64,000 nt of DNA from Nodularia sp. NIES-3585 (GCF_002218065.1 NZ_BDUB01000001.1:2823270-2887269); one strand, 5' to 3'; counted from the stretch's first letter, positions 29,097-41,934 are shown. Numbers and translations are program-made. The notes: generated by a model from the sequence alone, not told the origin.

Positions 29097-30545
29097 TTAC
29101 TCTGCGGTTTCTGATAAAACTGAAAGAATTACAGGGTCACCATCTTTTAAAGGCCGACTACTGCGAGCCACAAACCGTTCCCCGGCTTGCAAGCCAGATA
29201 AAATTTCGACGTTACCATCAGCCTTGCTCCCTAAAGTAACAGCACGTGCGGTCACTTTGGTTTTACCTTCTGTGTCTGTAATTACGAAGATTTTGCCGTT
29301 GCTATCGTCTGACTCGCTCTTAGCGGCTGTAGATTCAGACGAATTATTACTTGTTGCTTCTTTTTGAATAGCTGCTTGAGACACAACTACTCGCTCTGAT
29401 GTCTGGGGTTCAAATTTGACTCTTGCTAACAGTCCACTACCAATCTTGTTTTCGCTATTAGGAATAACTACTTCTACTGGTATTAAGCGCGCTGTGGCAT
29501 CGGCAACTGGAGAGATGCGTGTAACTCTGCCCATTAATGATTCATTGGGGAAAGCATCTAAGTTGACTTGCACAGATTGACCGACTTGAATTTGGGACAG
29601 TTCTAATTCGGAAACTTGCACTACGACTTTTATCCGGCTAAAGTCGGCAATCTGCAAGACTTCATTGCCTGGTTGAAGCAGGTTACCTGGTTCTGTGACT
29701 CTTTGGGTAATTACACCAGTGATGGGGGATATTAAACGAGCATAGGAGCGGCGCTCTTTAAATTGAGCAACTACGGCTTGTTGAGCTACTACTCTACCTT
29801 GGGCGGCGGCTACGGCTTGTTGTTCTGTTCGCACTTGATCTTCGGATGCTCGGAGTGACTGGGCGGCTGTTTGGGCTTCGGTACGTGCTTGTTCGGCAGT
29901 TTGTTGAGCGATCGCACCTGCTTGGACTAGTTCCTGTTGCCGTTTGGAGTCTGCCTCGGCTTGCACTAGTTCTAATCGCGCTCTTTCCACTTCTGCACGG
30001 GCATTACTCACCTGAGTTTTGGCTCTAGCTACTTCTGACCCCAGGGCTGCTAATTCGGCTTCTGCTTGTTTCAAAGATGTTAACAGGATGGCATCATCTA
30101 ATACTCCGACGTTCTGCCCCTGGTTAACTCTATCACCTACATCTAAGTTCAAAGCCAATAGTCTTGCTTCTACTTGCGATCGCAGCGATACGGTACGAAA
30201 TGGGGTGGTATTCCCTGTATAAATTGGTTGTACCCGCAGTACGCCTGTGCGAGCGATCGCTACATCTACAGGTACGGCATTGTTACCGCCAGATCCTGCT
30301 CCACGTTGCTGAGATTGTGCCTTAGCAGATTCCTTTGGCATCGATCCACAACTTGCCGTCAAGAGTCCCATCCCTAGCAAAGACGTAATGAATAAAATAG
30401 ATCCAGGAAAGGAACGATTCGCAGCTTTTGTCCCCTGTTTCGTTGCGGAGTTTGAATGCAATTGGGGATTCATTATCTGGTTTAAGGAGCTTTTATCCCT
30501 TGGCATTTTTACCTGTTTTTTAGGCATTTTTTGATCCAAAATCAT
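29097..30545 (-). CDS. RND efflux periplasmic adaptor (membrane fusion lipoprotein)
   Basis: A 482-residue adaptor bridging the RND pump to an outer-membrane channel. A lipoprotein signal ends in LLTASC (Cys66 with the start used here). The barrel-sandwich halves are around PIYTGNTTPFRTVSLRSQV and ISPITGVITQRVTEPGNLL, separated by a long Ala/Gln/Glu-rich helical hairpin (about residues 150-265). The beta-barrel and C-terminal domain end in GLQAGERFVARSSRPLKDGD. The start at 30545 has AGGAG upstream; a shorter start at 30473 would give a more typical signal length but has no ribosome site. Confidence 0.93.
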   Translation of the reverse strand: MILDQKMPKKQVKMPRDKSSLNQIMNPQLHSNSATKQGTKAANRSFPGSILFITSLLGMGLLTASCGSMPKESAKAQSQQRGAGSGGNNAVPVDVAIARTGVLRVQPIYTGNTTPFRTVSLRSQVEARLLALNLDVGDRVNQGQNVGVLDDAILLTSLKQAEAELAALGSEVARAKTQVSNARAEVERARLELVQAEADSKRQQELVQAGAIAQQTAEQARTEAQTAAQSLRASEDQVRTEQQAVAAAQGRVVAQQAVVAQFKERRSYARLISPITGVITQRVTEPGNLLQPGNEVLQIADFSRIKVVVQVSELELSQIQVGQSVQVNLDAFPNESLMGRVTRISPVADATARLIPVEVVIPNSENKIGSGLLARVKFEPQTSERVVVSQAAIQKEATSNNSSESTAAKSESDDSNGKIFVITDTEGKTKVTARAVTLGSKADGNVEILSGLQAGERFVARSSRPLKDGDPVILSVLSETAE

Positions 30546-31421
30546 GTCCTTTGCTCCTAAAGGGGAGTTTTTTACTTAAACTGTTTGTGTGGATATGACT
30601 AACTTGTAAGAGGCATGAATATATAGAGCTACTTTGACAGCTGTTTTTACTTAATTGTTGACTATTCAGTTCATAAAATATTTACCATTATGCTGCCTAC
30701 GCAAAAATAAATATTTTTTATTGCCTGAAAAATTAGAATTTCAGTATAACCATTTGCCCATGATCTGGTTTTGCTGCAAAGTTGATCAATCTAAAAGAGC
30801 CATTTTCTCAGGCTTTTTCGATTCCTGAGTGTGATTTGAGTATCATTAAATAATGATATCTAATTTTACATAAATATACATAATGTTGCAAATTAAGTAG
30901 TAAGTCTCGATAGATATTAATTTTTTTTAACTAAAGCTTGCGTTTTATTCCCATGTATTATAAAGTTCATACCAATTTTTGCTGAGGCGAGGACAATTAA
31001 GAGTGACATCGCCGCTAAAACTTGCACAAACTGCTGACCAAAAGAGGCAGGGGAGCAGGGAGCAGGGAGCAGGGGGGATAAAGAACAAATATGGTCTGAT
31101 GAAATGGGGCAATTTATTTTCTGAAAATCCCTTACAAGCGTATATATCCTGCCATTCATCCCCAAGCACCAGTCACAAGAAGAGGAAACGCCATAACACT
31201 TTTAAAATCGTGAATATAAACTAGCGCTAATTTTTCTTATTTTTAACGAAATTCTGCGGAAGTCCCTACCCACCCTGCGGGAAGCAAGCTACAGCGTAGC
31301 GGGGTAGGGATGGATAGCAAGCCCTATATAGATATGCTAAATTTTATATGGTTGCGACCCACCCACACGGCTCATAACAAACGGCTACAGTAGCGGCTCG
31401 ACGCTTGCCAAGACTAAGAGC
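30546..31421. other. Spacer with repeats, no confident gene
   Basis: About 880 bases with no gene I can support. The first 350 bases are A+T-rich and may hold the promoter of the adaptor-pump operon. GGGAGCAGGGAGCAGGGAGC-type heptamers lie at about 31049-31078. A long inverted repeat TCCCTACCC (31263-31271) / GGGTAGGGA (31302-31310) encloses a second small hairpin (AGCTACAGCGTAGC). A weak minus-strand frame over 30917-31165 reads through the heptamers and is not convincing. Confidence 0.5.
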
Positions 31422-31745
31422 GTGAGAAAGGGGGAAAGAGTAGACCACTGGTTCGTAAGGCTACGTCCTACGGTAAAAGATCAGCCAAGCCTACTGTACG
31501 GCAAAGAAATCAAACCGCCTTGGGAAGCAGGGTGGCTGCGTGGGTTCTTCTTTGAGGAGATAAAGGTAGTAATACCAGAGACGCTGTGTAAGACCATCAT
31601 CGGGTTCAGTCCCGAATATCCTTGTGATATACCCAACGTGGCAACGGCGAACGAGACACGAACTGATGATGGTTGTTTCTTTGAAGCTCCTGCTTCAGCG
31701 AAGCGAGCCGGAGGACTTCACCGAATTCCTCCTGTAGTAAAACTT
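31422..31745 (+). other. Stop-free 108-codon extension in frame with mfd, of unknown nature
   Basis: The mfd frame stays open for 108 codons upstream of the expected Mfd start. The translation ([20 protein letters not shown]..., ending ...[14 protein letters not shown]) resembles no Mfd N-terminus I know. Its last part translates a hairpin-type repeat (CTGCTTCAGCGAAGCGAGCC). Stretches such as GGTTGCGACCCACCC and CGTAAGGCTACGTCCTACGG just before and within it suggest a structured or mobile-element-derived sequence. It may be an insertion whose coding potential is accidental. Confidence 0.35.
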
Positions 31746-35246
<3,501 letters not shown>

Positions 35247-35456
35247 ATAGTAGTTAAACAATAACTATTTTTGGGTGGAGATATGATTGAAGGGTTAATA
35301 TTAAGGCTTGATCACCCAAGTAGCTGTTATTTACTGAATATGCTGTAGTTGGAAAGGTGTTTTATGAGCATGACCGCCCACAATTCATGGTGAGTTTGAC
35401 TGCTAAGGTATGGTTAGAGAGTAAAGGTAAGGGATAATTCCTAAAGGAATACGGCA

Positions 35457-36851
35457 ATGAAAATTAAAGTCAAAAATCTTGGTGCTTTAAAGCAAGCCGA
35501 ATTCACACTGGGCGACATGACAATTATTTGTGGCTGCAATAATACAGGCAAGACCTATGCTACTTATGCGTTGTTTGGCTTTTTGGCTACTTGGCAAGAT
35601 AGGCTTTCCATCAAAATCAACGCCGATCACATCGACAGCCTTCTTGCTGATGGCGTAGTTCGTCTTGACATACAGGAATATGTCGAACAGACTGAGCAGA
35701 TTATTTATCAAGGTTGTCAGGCATATACCAAAGAATTACCGAAAATTTTTGCGGCACGGGCTGAACGATTTAAAGAAACAGAATTCCAGGTTATTCTAGA
35801 TACCCAAAATATTCGTTTATCAAGAAAATTTGATCTGAAAATTGGCTCCGGTGAGGTGTCGCTTTTCTCTATTACCAAAAGTGAAGAAAGCACAGAATTG
35901 GTTGTTACTCTGCTTGTTGAGAAAGAGAAGGTAAAAATCCCTACTGAAATCCTTGATCACATCATTGCTGATGCACTGAAAGACATCATTTTTGGTCATT
36001 TTTTCCCTCGCCCTTTCATAGCCAGTACCGAACGAACTGGTGCTGCCATTTTTCGTAAAGAGTTGAATTTTGACCGCAATCGCTTATTTGAAGAAATAGG
36101 TCAGGCTGGCCAAAATATTGATCGAGTAAAACTGCTACTGAAAGATTATGGAGATTACGCCCTGCCCATCAAGACTAATGTGGACTTTATCCGGCAGCTT
36201 GAAACAATTGTCAAAAAAAGTAGTTTCATGACTGAGAACCATCCTGATGTATTAGAAGATTTTGCTGACATCATCGGTGGTAAATACACCGTCACCCGTA
36301 ATGATGAACTTTATTATGAACCAAAGAAGGGTAAACGAGTTCAGCTTTCTATGAGTGAAAGTTCTAGCGCTGTGCGTTCTCTACTAGACATCGGCTTTTA
36401 TTTAAGACACGAAGCCCAACTTGGTGATTTACTGATGGTGGATGAACCCGAACTGAATCTACACCCGGAAAACCAGCGTCGCGTCGCACGACTATTTGCC
36501 CGACTGGTGAACCTCGGCATCAAGATTTTTATCACCACTCACAGCGATTACATTATCAAAGAACTGAATACGCTGATCATGCTCAACCACGATAAACCTT
36601 ATCTCAAGCGAATTGCAGAAGAAGAAAATTATCGGCAGGAGGAACTGATATCTTGTGAAAGAATCAAAGTCTATATGGCGGAAGAAGCAACCATAAAACT
36701 AGAGGGTAGTAAAAGAAAAACAAAAACTAAATGCCAAACCCTAACACCAGCCGACATCGACCCGGAACTAGGTATTGAAGCTCGCAGCTTTGATAGAACC
36801 ATCGAAACTATGAACCGGATTCAGGAAGCGATTGTCTGGGGTGAGGATTAA
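35457..36851 (+). CDS. AAA_15/OLD-like ATPase, first gene of a two-gene cassette
   Basis: A 464-residue ABC/SMC-type ATPase. Walker A is GCNNTGKT (residues 26-33) after the typical KVKNLGALKQAEFTLGDMTII start. An ABC-signature-like LSMSESSSAVRSLLDI (about 299-314) precedes Walker B LLMVDEPELNLHPENQ (Asp329, Glu330), and an H-loop FITTHSDY lies around 358-363. The middle (about 60-290) is unassigned. No TOPRIM motif is seen at the C-terminus, unlike true OLD nucleases. AAAGGAA precedes the ATG. Its stop overlaps the next start by one base. Likely a nucleotide-hydrolysing sensor that controls the partner; an anti-phage role is inference from the architecture. Confidence 0.85.
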   Translation: MKIKVKNLGALKQAEFTLGDMTIICGCNNTGKTYATYALFGFLATWQDRLSIKINADHIDSLLADGVVRLDIQEYVEQTEQIIYQGCQAYTKELPKIFAARAERFKETEFQVILDTQNIRLSRKFDLKIGSGEVSLFSITKSEESTELVVTLLVEKEKVKIPTEILDHIIADALKDIIFGHFFPRPFIASTERTGAAIFRKELNFDRNRLFEEIGQAGQNIDRVKLLLKDYGDYALPIKTNVDFIRQLETIVKKSSFMTENHPDVLEDFADIIGGKYTVTRNDELYYEPKKGKRVQLSMSESSSAVRSLLDIGFYLRHEAQLGDLLMVDEPELNLHPENQRRVARLFARLVNLGIKIFITTHSDYIIKELNTLIMLNHDKPYLKRIAEEENYRQEELISCERIKVYMAEEATIKLEGSKRKTKTKCQTLTPADIDPELGIEARSFDRTIETMNRIQEAIVWGED

Positions 36852-37411
36852 TGTCTGATATTGCTATCCTCAAAGAGATGATCAAGAAAACTGCTACAGT
36901 ATCACTAGAAAATGATCCTCACGGCAATAAAATAGTCAAACTCCAAGAACCTGATCTCCCCGATTGTTTTGTAATAATTCGTGGGATACCTGACGAGGAT
37001 CAAATTATTGTTATCAAAGCAGATCAATTTAAGTCACCGGATACAGTTTTTATTGGCTCAAAAGGTGAGTGCAAACGTGCGGATTTTGTCATTGTCGCCG
37101 ATACCCATACAAAAAAAGTTATTATCTGCATTGAGATGAAGGCAAAACCTACGACCAGCAAAGAGTGGGAAATCATTCAACAACTTCAGGGCGCACAGTG
37201 TTTTATTGCTTATTGCCAAAAAATTGGCAAAGAGTTTTGGGGACAACCTAAATTTCTTGACAGTTATGTTTATCGCTTCGTCACTATTAGAAATATCAAT
37301 ATTGATAAGAAACAAACACGGGAAAAAAAAACTGATTCTCATGACCGTCCAGAGCGGATGCTAAAAATTAGCTCTCCACATTATCTTCAATTCAATCATT
37401 TGATCGAATGA
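36851..37411 (+). CDS. Putative PD-(D/E)XK-type nuclease, partner of the ATPase
   Basis: A 186-residue soluble protein that I do not recognise as a named family. Residues 78-113 match the PD-(D/E)XK core: Asp78 in ADFVIVAD, then IICIEMKAK with Glu95 and Lys97, then a helix IIQQLQGAQCFIAYC with Gln113. Predicted strands and helix alternate as expected for that fold. The C-terminal 30 residues are basic. The start codon overlaps the ATPase stop (TAATG), so translation is coupled and the two products probably act together. Nuclease activity is inference from the motif only. Confidence 0.6.
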   Translation: MSDIAILKEMIKKTATVSLENDPHGNKIVKLQEPDLPDCFVIIRGIPDEDQIIVIKADQFKSPDTVFIGSKGECKRADFVIVADTHTKKVIICIEMKAKPTTSKEWEIIQQLQGAQCFIAYCQKIGKEFWGQPKFLDSYVYRFVTIRNINIDKKQTREKKTDSHDRPERMLKISSPHYLQFNHLIE

Positions 37412-37806
37412 AGATAGTTAATGGCTCTGGATAAAACTTTCTCAACTTGCCTTATACTATCTTATATCCAAAAATTTACTATTTTCTGGCAGTATGATCG
37501 CTGACGGTTTGTTTATAGAACATTTCCTATTGTGCCTTAGGAACAAGCGATCGCCTGGAAAATACACCCTCAGCTTTTATAATAATAAGTGTGCTATTAG
37601 TGCGATCGCCCCCTCATATCGGCAACAATAAAATTAGAGATGGCATTTCATGAGTTTCTCATTCCATCCTAGACGTGGATTAGTTGTTGTTCGTGCAGAA
37701 TTATTTAGGGCTTCTGGTCGTACTGATAATTGGTAGCCAATTTATAGAAACAGCTGTAGAGTAGTTGAGATCGTTTATCTCATCCTCACATTTAACGCAT
37801 CCATCT
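37412..37806. other. Spacer after the ATPase-nuclease pair
   Basis: About 395 bases without a convincing gene. It contains two HIP1 octamers (about 37549 and 37603) and no obvious repeat or terminator. A promoter for the small secreted protein that follows is expected here but was not recognised. Confidence 0.4.
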
Positions 37807-38046
37807 ATGGATAGAAAAACCAAACGCCTGTTAATCCTTGTTTTTTCCTGTAGTCTAACTGGTGTAATTCTAGGCGGTACATCCAGTTGGGCAGAAAGCA
37901 ATATTTGCTTGCAATCCGAGACGGTGACAAGCAATTGCCTAAAACAAGACCCCATGCAAAAAACCATACAAGGAATGAGTACCGGTTTGGTAGCAGGCGC
38001 AGGCGCAGCTGGCGGTGCAGCATGGAATATCCGTCATGAGGATTAA
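37807..38046 (+). CDS. Small secreted protein of unknown function
   Basis: A 79-residue protein. Residues 1-28 form a signal peptide (basic MDRKTKR, hydrophobic LLILVFSCSLTGVILGG, cleavage after SWA). The mature part has two Cys (NICLQSETVTSNCLKQD) and a Gly/Ala-rich segment (MSTGLVAGAGAAGGAAW). The start at 37807 was preferred over an upstream ATG because it opens the signal peptide. No family recognised. Confidence 0.55.
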   Translation: MDRKTKRLLILVFSCSLTGVILGGTSSWAESNICLQSETVTSNCLKQDPMQKTIQGMSTGLVAGAGAAGGAAWNIRHED

Positions 38047-38084
38047 TTTTTAACTCGTTTAACACATCAGACATTTCCAAAAAA

Positions 38085-38190
38085 GAATGTAGAGACGTTG
38101 TATACAACGTCTCCATAACGGTTCTACAAGAAGCATATTTAAATTCCGTCGATGTCTATAAAATTTGAGCAACGCCCAGGCGTTGCTCCG
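38085..38190. terminator. Two hairpins between convergent genes
   Basis: GAGACGTTGTATACAACGTCTC (about 38092-38113) is a member of a dispersed palindrome family also found at about 47078-47101. GAGCAACGCC/GGCGTTGCTC (38167-38188) is a second strong hairpin. They lie between the convergent small secreted protein and the GDYXXLXY-type gene and are plausible terminators. Confidence 0.5.
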
Positions 38191-38240
38191 TTCTTTGAGT
38201 CAGTGGCTTCTAACCTCTGGGAATTTTTGCCCAATCAGGG

Positions 38241-39002
38241 TTAAAAACTATAATTGCGATAGCTACCCTCGCCGGAGGCATCGCGCACCCATAAACTAAC
38301 GGGTACAGCATAACCTTGAGGATCTACTTTGACTCTGACTGTAATCGGTCGGATTTGTCTACCTCTATTTCCTCTAGTTTGCTGCACAGTTTGGAAGATA
38401 TCGTTACTAATTTGCTGCCTTTGTTGTTCTGGAAGGTAATATGTTTCCACTCCATAATTAATGACATTATCTTGATACACGCCTCTTAAGGCTACCTGAT
38501 TGCTGGGGAGAGATTCCGGCAGATTGCTGCTGACTCGTATCGGTCTCCAAGGGCTGGGAACACCACGACCAGAGGAAATTTGTTGCTCTTGCAAAATCAC
38601 GTACAAGTTGGTTCCTGATAGCAGTTGTCTATTTCTCCCTTGATTTCCCCTAAGTAAATCATCCCAACCGGAAAGTCTTCGCAAATTTTCCACACGAGAG
38701 ATATTGTACTCCAGTGCTAAGGAAGACTCCTGAACAACATTATTAGGATCTTGAGCCACTGTTTGCAGAATTACATCCCTACCCGTGAGATTCGTATACA
38801 TGGCTTGGGTGGGAACTGCTAAAATTATTCCGGTTTGAATTAAGAGGGGAACTAATAGCCGCCAAAAAGGTAGACGTTGGTTAGATTTTTGTTCAGTAGC
38901 AATTAGGTAATCTCGAAAAGTTAGCTTCTCCGAAAATTCGGCTTCTGGGGATAATGTTCTAAATGATTTATTTCCACTCGATTCAGAGGGATCACTTTTC
39001 AT
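38241..39002 (-). CDS. GDYXXLXY-type membrane-anchored protein
   Basis: A 253-residue protein with an N-terminal membrane segment (FWRLLVPLLIQTGIILAVPTQAMY, about residues 45-68) and a soluble outer domain. It resembles the partner protein that often follows DUF2157 genes in cyanobacteria (GDYXXLXY proteins), but the name-giving motif appears altered to ESSLALEY. The late repeat LRGVYQDNVINYGVETYYLPE matches that family in feel. It lies 165 bases downstream of the DUF2157 gene on the same strand. Function unknown. Confidence 0.65.
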   Translation of the reverse strand: MKSDPSESSGNKSFRTLSPEAEFSEKLTFRDYLIATEQKSNQRLPFWRLLVPLLIQTGIILAVPTQAMYTNLTGRDVILQTVAQDPNNVVQESSLALEYNISRVENLRRLSGWDDLLRGNQGRNRQLLSGTNLYVILQEQQISSGRGVPSPWRPIRVSSNLPESLPSNQVALRGVYQDNVINYGVETYYLPEQQRQQISNDIFQTVQQTRGNRGRQIRPITVRVKVDPQGYAVPVSLWVRDASGEGSYRNYSF

Positions 39003-39167
39003 GAGCGTAGTCCTAAAATGAAGGGTTATTTGTCACAAATGTGTCCGGTTAAACTACCAGAATTAGGACTGACGCAGAGATCCTCTAAAAACGGTGAAAC
39101 ACAGAGATTTTAGCACCTAAATATAGGTCAACCATTTGAAATGTCTCAAAACCTGACAAAACTGTAA

Positions 39168-40589
39168 TTAAGAATTGGATCTAACAGGTACGCGACGTTC
39201 AAACCAAAGACCAGCGCTAATTAATCCCGAACCGCATAAAATAAAGACAAGGGATCGAAAAAGTAGGTCAGTGTCGTATTCTAGCACACGGCTAATAATT
39301 TGCAGTGTTAGTAATAGCATACCGCCCCAGAAGGTGCTTCTGTTGTTTAACTTTAATCCTTCTCGGATTAGCCCTGATGCCAAGAACGCCAACAGTACAT
39401 TAAAGATGAAGCTGCCTAATTCATCAATGCGGGTAATAGCTAGATGCCAGAAAGGTGTAATGATGATGAAAGCCAAAAAAGTCATCACAACAGCAAGAGT
39501 GAAAATCACTTCTCGCCGAGGAGGGTTATTTCTCAGACGTAGCAGCGACAACCATTGTAATACTGCTAAACCACTGAGAACCCCTAAATCGATTACAGGC
39601 AGCGACATGAACAGATTATCTGTGCTATTTGGCAGAAAAGAATTCAACGTTGGCGCTACCCATTGCCAACGAAAAGATAAGGCATAAAACACAAGTCCAA
39701 AAAATATCAACCCTAGATTACGGGCTAGAGGTTGAAATAGTCTGTAATTAACTGTCGGAAACAGTAAATCATCATAACTCCAGAATAATGCAGGTGGCAG
39801 TGCAAAGGCAAAGGATGCCACCCAAGGAGCCATATTAGAGTAATTAAGCAGTGGTAGAGGATTGAGATTCAACTGCAAAGTACCAGCAAAAACTAAGGCT
39901 GCTAAGGCAAAAATCCAGCGCGAACGACAAAAGTATGCTAAGGGTACAAATAGTAACCATGACAACAAAGGCATATGTCGCACTAGCAAACGTACCCAAT
40001 TTAAGTCGCCCGGAGAAAATGACAAGTCTCCCCTTCCCATCCAATACCCGATTTGAATGAGGATAATTGCCATAAATCCCAGGGAACTTAAAGACAGACT
40101 GTAAGCCATAGCCAAAACACCAAATCCCCAAGCAAAAAACAGTTCGGTCATAGAACCGTTAATGTTAAAAGCTTGTGCCATTAGGACTATGTTTGCACCT
40201 AAAATGAAAGCGCTTAAAATTAGTAGTGCTTCTCCCAGGATGCGTTTGCTTTGTTGCTGTTTATTTTTTTCGTTGTTGCCTGATTTAGCTTGATTCCATG
40301 TAGAAAAACCAGTGATGCTCGTTGAGAGAAACAAACTCATCATCAGGATAAATTTGACTTCTCGTGACCATGTTTGCCAGTTTGCTGCTACAAAGGTAAT
40401 TACACCTAAACACAAAAGGATACTACCTATAGAAACCACAATTACCACAAAGCGATCGCGTGCAGCCGCTTCTAGGTTCTTAAATCGATAACGTTCGGCT
40501 AGGTCTTCGTATTGCGAAGAACTAATTAATCCTTCATCTCGCCATAATTGTGCTTCTCGGCGTAATTTCTGCGGAAAATCATCTAACAT
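39168..40589 (-). CDS. DUF2157 multi-pass membrane protein
   Basis: A 473-residue protein starting with the soluble DUF2157 signature (LRREAQLWRDEGLISSSQYEDLAERY, about residues 9-34), followed by about ten to twelve hydrophobic helices (for example FVVIVVSIGSILLCLGVITFVAANW). It was probably once an operon with the GDYXXLXY-type gene downstream. No transporter or enzyme motif is visible. Confidence 0.85.
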   Translation of the reverse strand: MLDDFPQKLRREAQLWRDEGLISSSQYEDLAERYRFKNLEAAARDRFVVIVVSIGSILLCLGVITFVAANWQTWSREVKFILMMSLFLSTSITGFSTWNQAKSGNNEKNKQQQSKRILGEALLILSAFILGANIVLMAQAFNINGSMTELFFAWGFGVLAMAYSLSLSSLGFMAIILIQIGYWMGRGDLSFSPGDLNWVRLLVRHMPLLSWLLFVPLAYFCRSRWIFALAALVFAGTLQLNLNPLPLLNYSNMAPWVASFAFALPPALFWSYDDLLFPTVNYRLFQPLARNLGLIFFGLVFYALSFRWQWVAPTLNSFLPNSTDNLFMSLPVIDLGVLSGLAVLQWLSLLRLRNNPPRREVIFTLAVVMTFLAFIIITPFWHLAITRIDELGSFIFNVLLAFLASGLIREGLKLNNRSTFWGGMLLLTLQIISRVLEYDTDLLFRSLVFILCGSGLISAGLWFERRVPVRSNS

Positions 40590-40645
40590 TTATGACCATC
40601 TCCGATGCAATGGGTTAGCTTGGTAATCACTTTTAGAATGGCGGT

Positions 40646-40735
40646 CAAACAATTTTAGATTTTAGATTTTAGATTTGGGATTGACCCCACACATAAATCT
40701 AGAGGCTTGAGGATTTTAGATTTGGGTCATTATAC
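40646..40735. repeat. Dispersed TTTTAGATTTTAGATT-type repeat
   Basis: The upstream region of the RsmB-like gene carries ATTTTAGATTTTAGATTTTAG, then a spacer (ATTGACCCCACACATAAA...GGCTTGAGGATTTTAGATTTGGG). A closely similar and longer copy lies at 53608-53769, so this is a dispersed element. Confidence 0.65.
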
Positions 40736-40791
40736 TTTCAGTATGCAGCCAATACCCTGGATAGCATTGTTCTTCTGTAACAGTTTTACTA

Positions 40792-41748
40792 ATGGAAAAA
40801 CCATCAAATTTATTACTTAAACTCTCGCGGCGTTTGTTTGAAAACCCTGATAAACAAGAACACTTTATTGATGCCTTAATTAATCCTCAACCTTTTCCTC
40901 CTGCTATACTTTGGTGTCAAAAGCATCTGGATAATTTGCCTTTTACCGTGGAAGCACCAATAAATTGGCAGCCGCAATTCGTAGACCGTTTATTATTACA
41001 AGAAAAACCCGGTAAACATCCTTTACATCAACAAGGTTATTTTTATTGTTTAGATTTTTCTTCTATATTTGCAGCTTCAGTTCTATTAACAATTCCTCAG
41101 CCGGTGCGTTTGGTTTTTGATATGTGTGCTTCCCCAGGAGGAAAGAGTGTTTTTGCCTGGAAAGCTTTGCAACCTGACTTGCTGATTAGCAATGAAGTTA
41201 TTGGCAAACGTTTGGGTATGCTAATTTCTAATTTAAAGCGTTGTCAAATTAGCCCTTGTACTGTGGTTAATCGCGATTCTAGTATTTTTGCCGAAAAAAT
41301 TCCATTATCTAGTGATTTAGTTATAGTAGATGCGCCTTGTACTGGGCAATCTTTACTTGCTAAAGGTGAAAAAGCCCCTGGATGTTTTCATCCCACAGCT
41401 ATTAATAGAAGTGCCAATCGGCAAAAAAGAATTATCGCTAACTCTGCTCAATTAGTCGCACCACAAGGTTATCTAGCTTATATGACTTGCACTTACTCTT
41501 CTGAGGAAAATGAGCAGGTTTGTGAATGGTTTTTGGCGAAATTTCCGCAATTTAAAGCAGTGAGAGTTAGTTATTTAGATGAATATCAGTCCCATTTAAG
41601 TAATATTCCTTGTTATCGGATTTTTCCCCAAGATAGGCTGGGTGCGGGTGCGTTTACTGTGCTTTTTCAAAATACTGAAGTGGGTAAAGCACAGGAGATA
41701 GATTTAGATGATTTGTCTGGGGTTTGGATGAATACGAACCACACCTGA
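40792..41748 (+). CDS. RsmB/NOP-family RNA (cytosine-C5) methyltransferase
   Basis: A 318-residue SAM-dependent methyltransferase that probably makes m5C in rRNA or tRNA. The SAM motif is VFDMCASPGGKSVFAW (about residues 105-120). The first catalytic Cys is in VDAPCTGQSLLAKG (PC motif) and the second in MTCTYSSEENEQV (TCT motif). It is shorter than E. coli RsmB (about 430) and lacks the N-terminal NusB-like domain, as in RsmF/NSUN-type short forms. Its stop codon lies within a 24-bp palindromic element. Confidence 0.88.
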   Translation: MEKPSNLLLKLSRRLFENPDKQEHFIDALINPQPFPPAILWCQKHLDNLPFTVEAPINWQPQFVDRLLLQEKPGKHPLHQQGYFYCLDFSSIFAASVLLTIPQPVRLVFDMCASPGGKSVFAWKALQPDLLISNEVIGKRLGMLISNLKRCQISPCTVVNRDSSIFAEKIPLSSDLVIVDAPCTGQSLLAKGEKAPGCFHPTAINRSANRQKRIIANSAQLVAPQGYLAYMTCTYSSEENEQVCEWFLAKFPQFKAVRVSYLDEYQSHLSNIPCYRIFPQDRLGAGAFTVLFQNTEVGKAQEIDLDDLSGVWMNTNHT

Positions 41749-41768
41749 CTTTTCACGGGATGTGGAAA
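41745..41768. repeat. 24-bp palindromic element, copy 1
   Basis: CTGACTTTTCACGGGATGTG plus GAAA. An identical 24-bp copy is at 46995-47018 in the same orientation, and the two bracket the Nudix-CHAT block. The element forms a hairpin (CTGACTTTTCAC with GTGGAAAGTCAG in copy 2). Copy 1 overlaps the stop codon of the methyltransferase and may act as its terminator. Confidence 0.7.
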
Positions 41769-41934
41769 AGAAAAAGTGGTTCGCGAATATAACCCAGATA
41801 ACGTCAAAAGATAGGCGATATGGCTACCTGATATATATGGGCTTTTGTGGCTAAATGAAGGGTTTTGGTTTAATACTGGGTGTTTAAATTACATCAAGTT
41901 TTATTGGTGCAAGATGTGAGTTATCTTATCATCC

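Noticed and set aside
30917-31165. Minus-strand frame of 82 codons with a hydrophobic part (QFVQVLAAMSLLIVLASAKIG)
   Set aside because: It reads through a heptamer repeat, has no clear ribosome site and no family match that I know; at most a remnant.
35322-35437. Short frame before the AAA ATPase reading LLFTEYAVVGKVFYEHDRPQ...
   Set aside because: Thirty-seven codons with no start codon at its beginning and no recognised family; may be the end of a lost gene but evidence is too thin.
35457-36851. Interpretation of the ATPase as a complete OLD nuclease (Gabija GajA-like)
   Set aside because: No C-terminal TOPRIM motifs and no UvrD-like helicase partner; the neighbour carries the nuclease-like signature instead.
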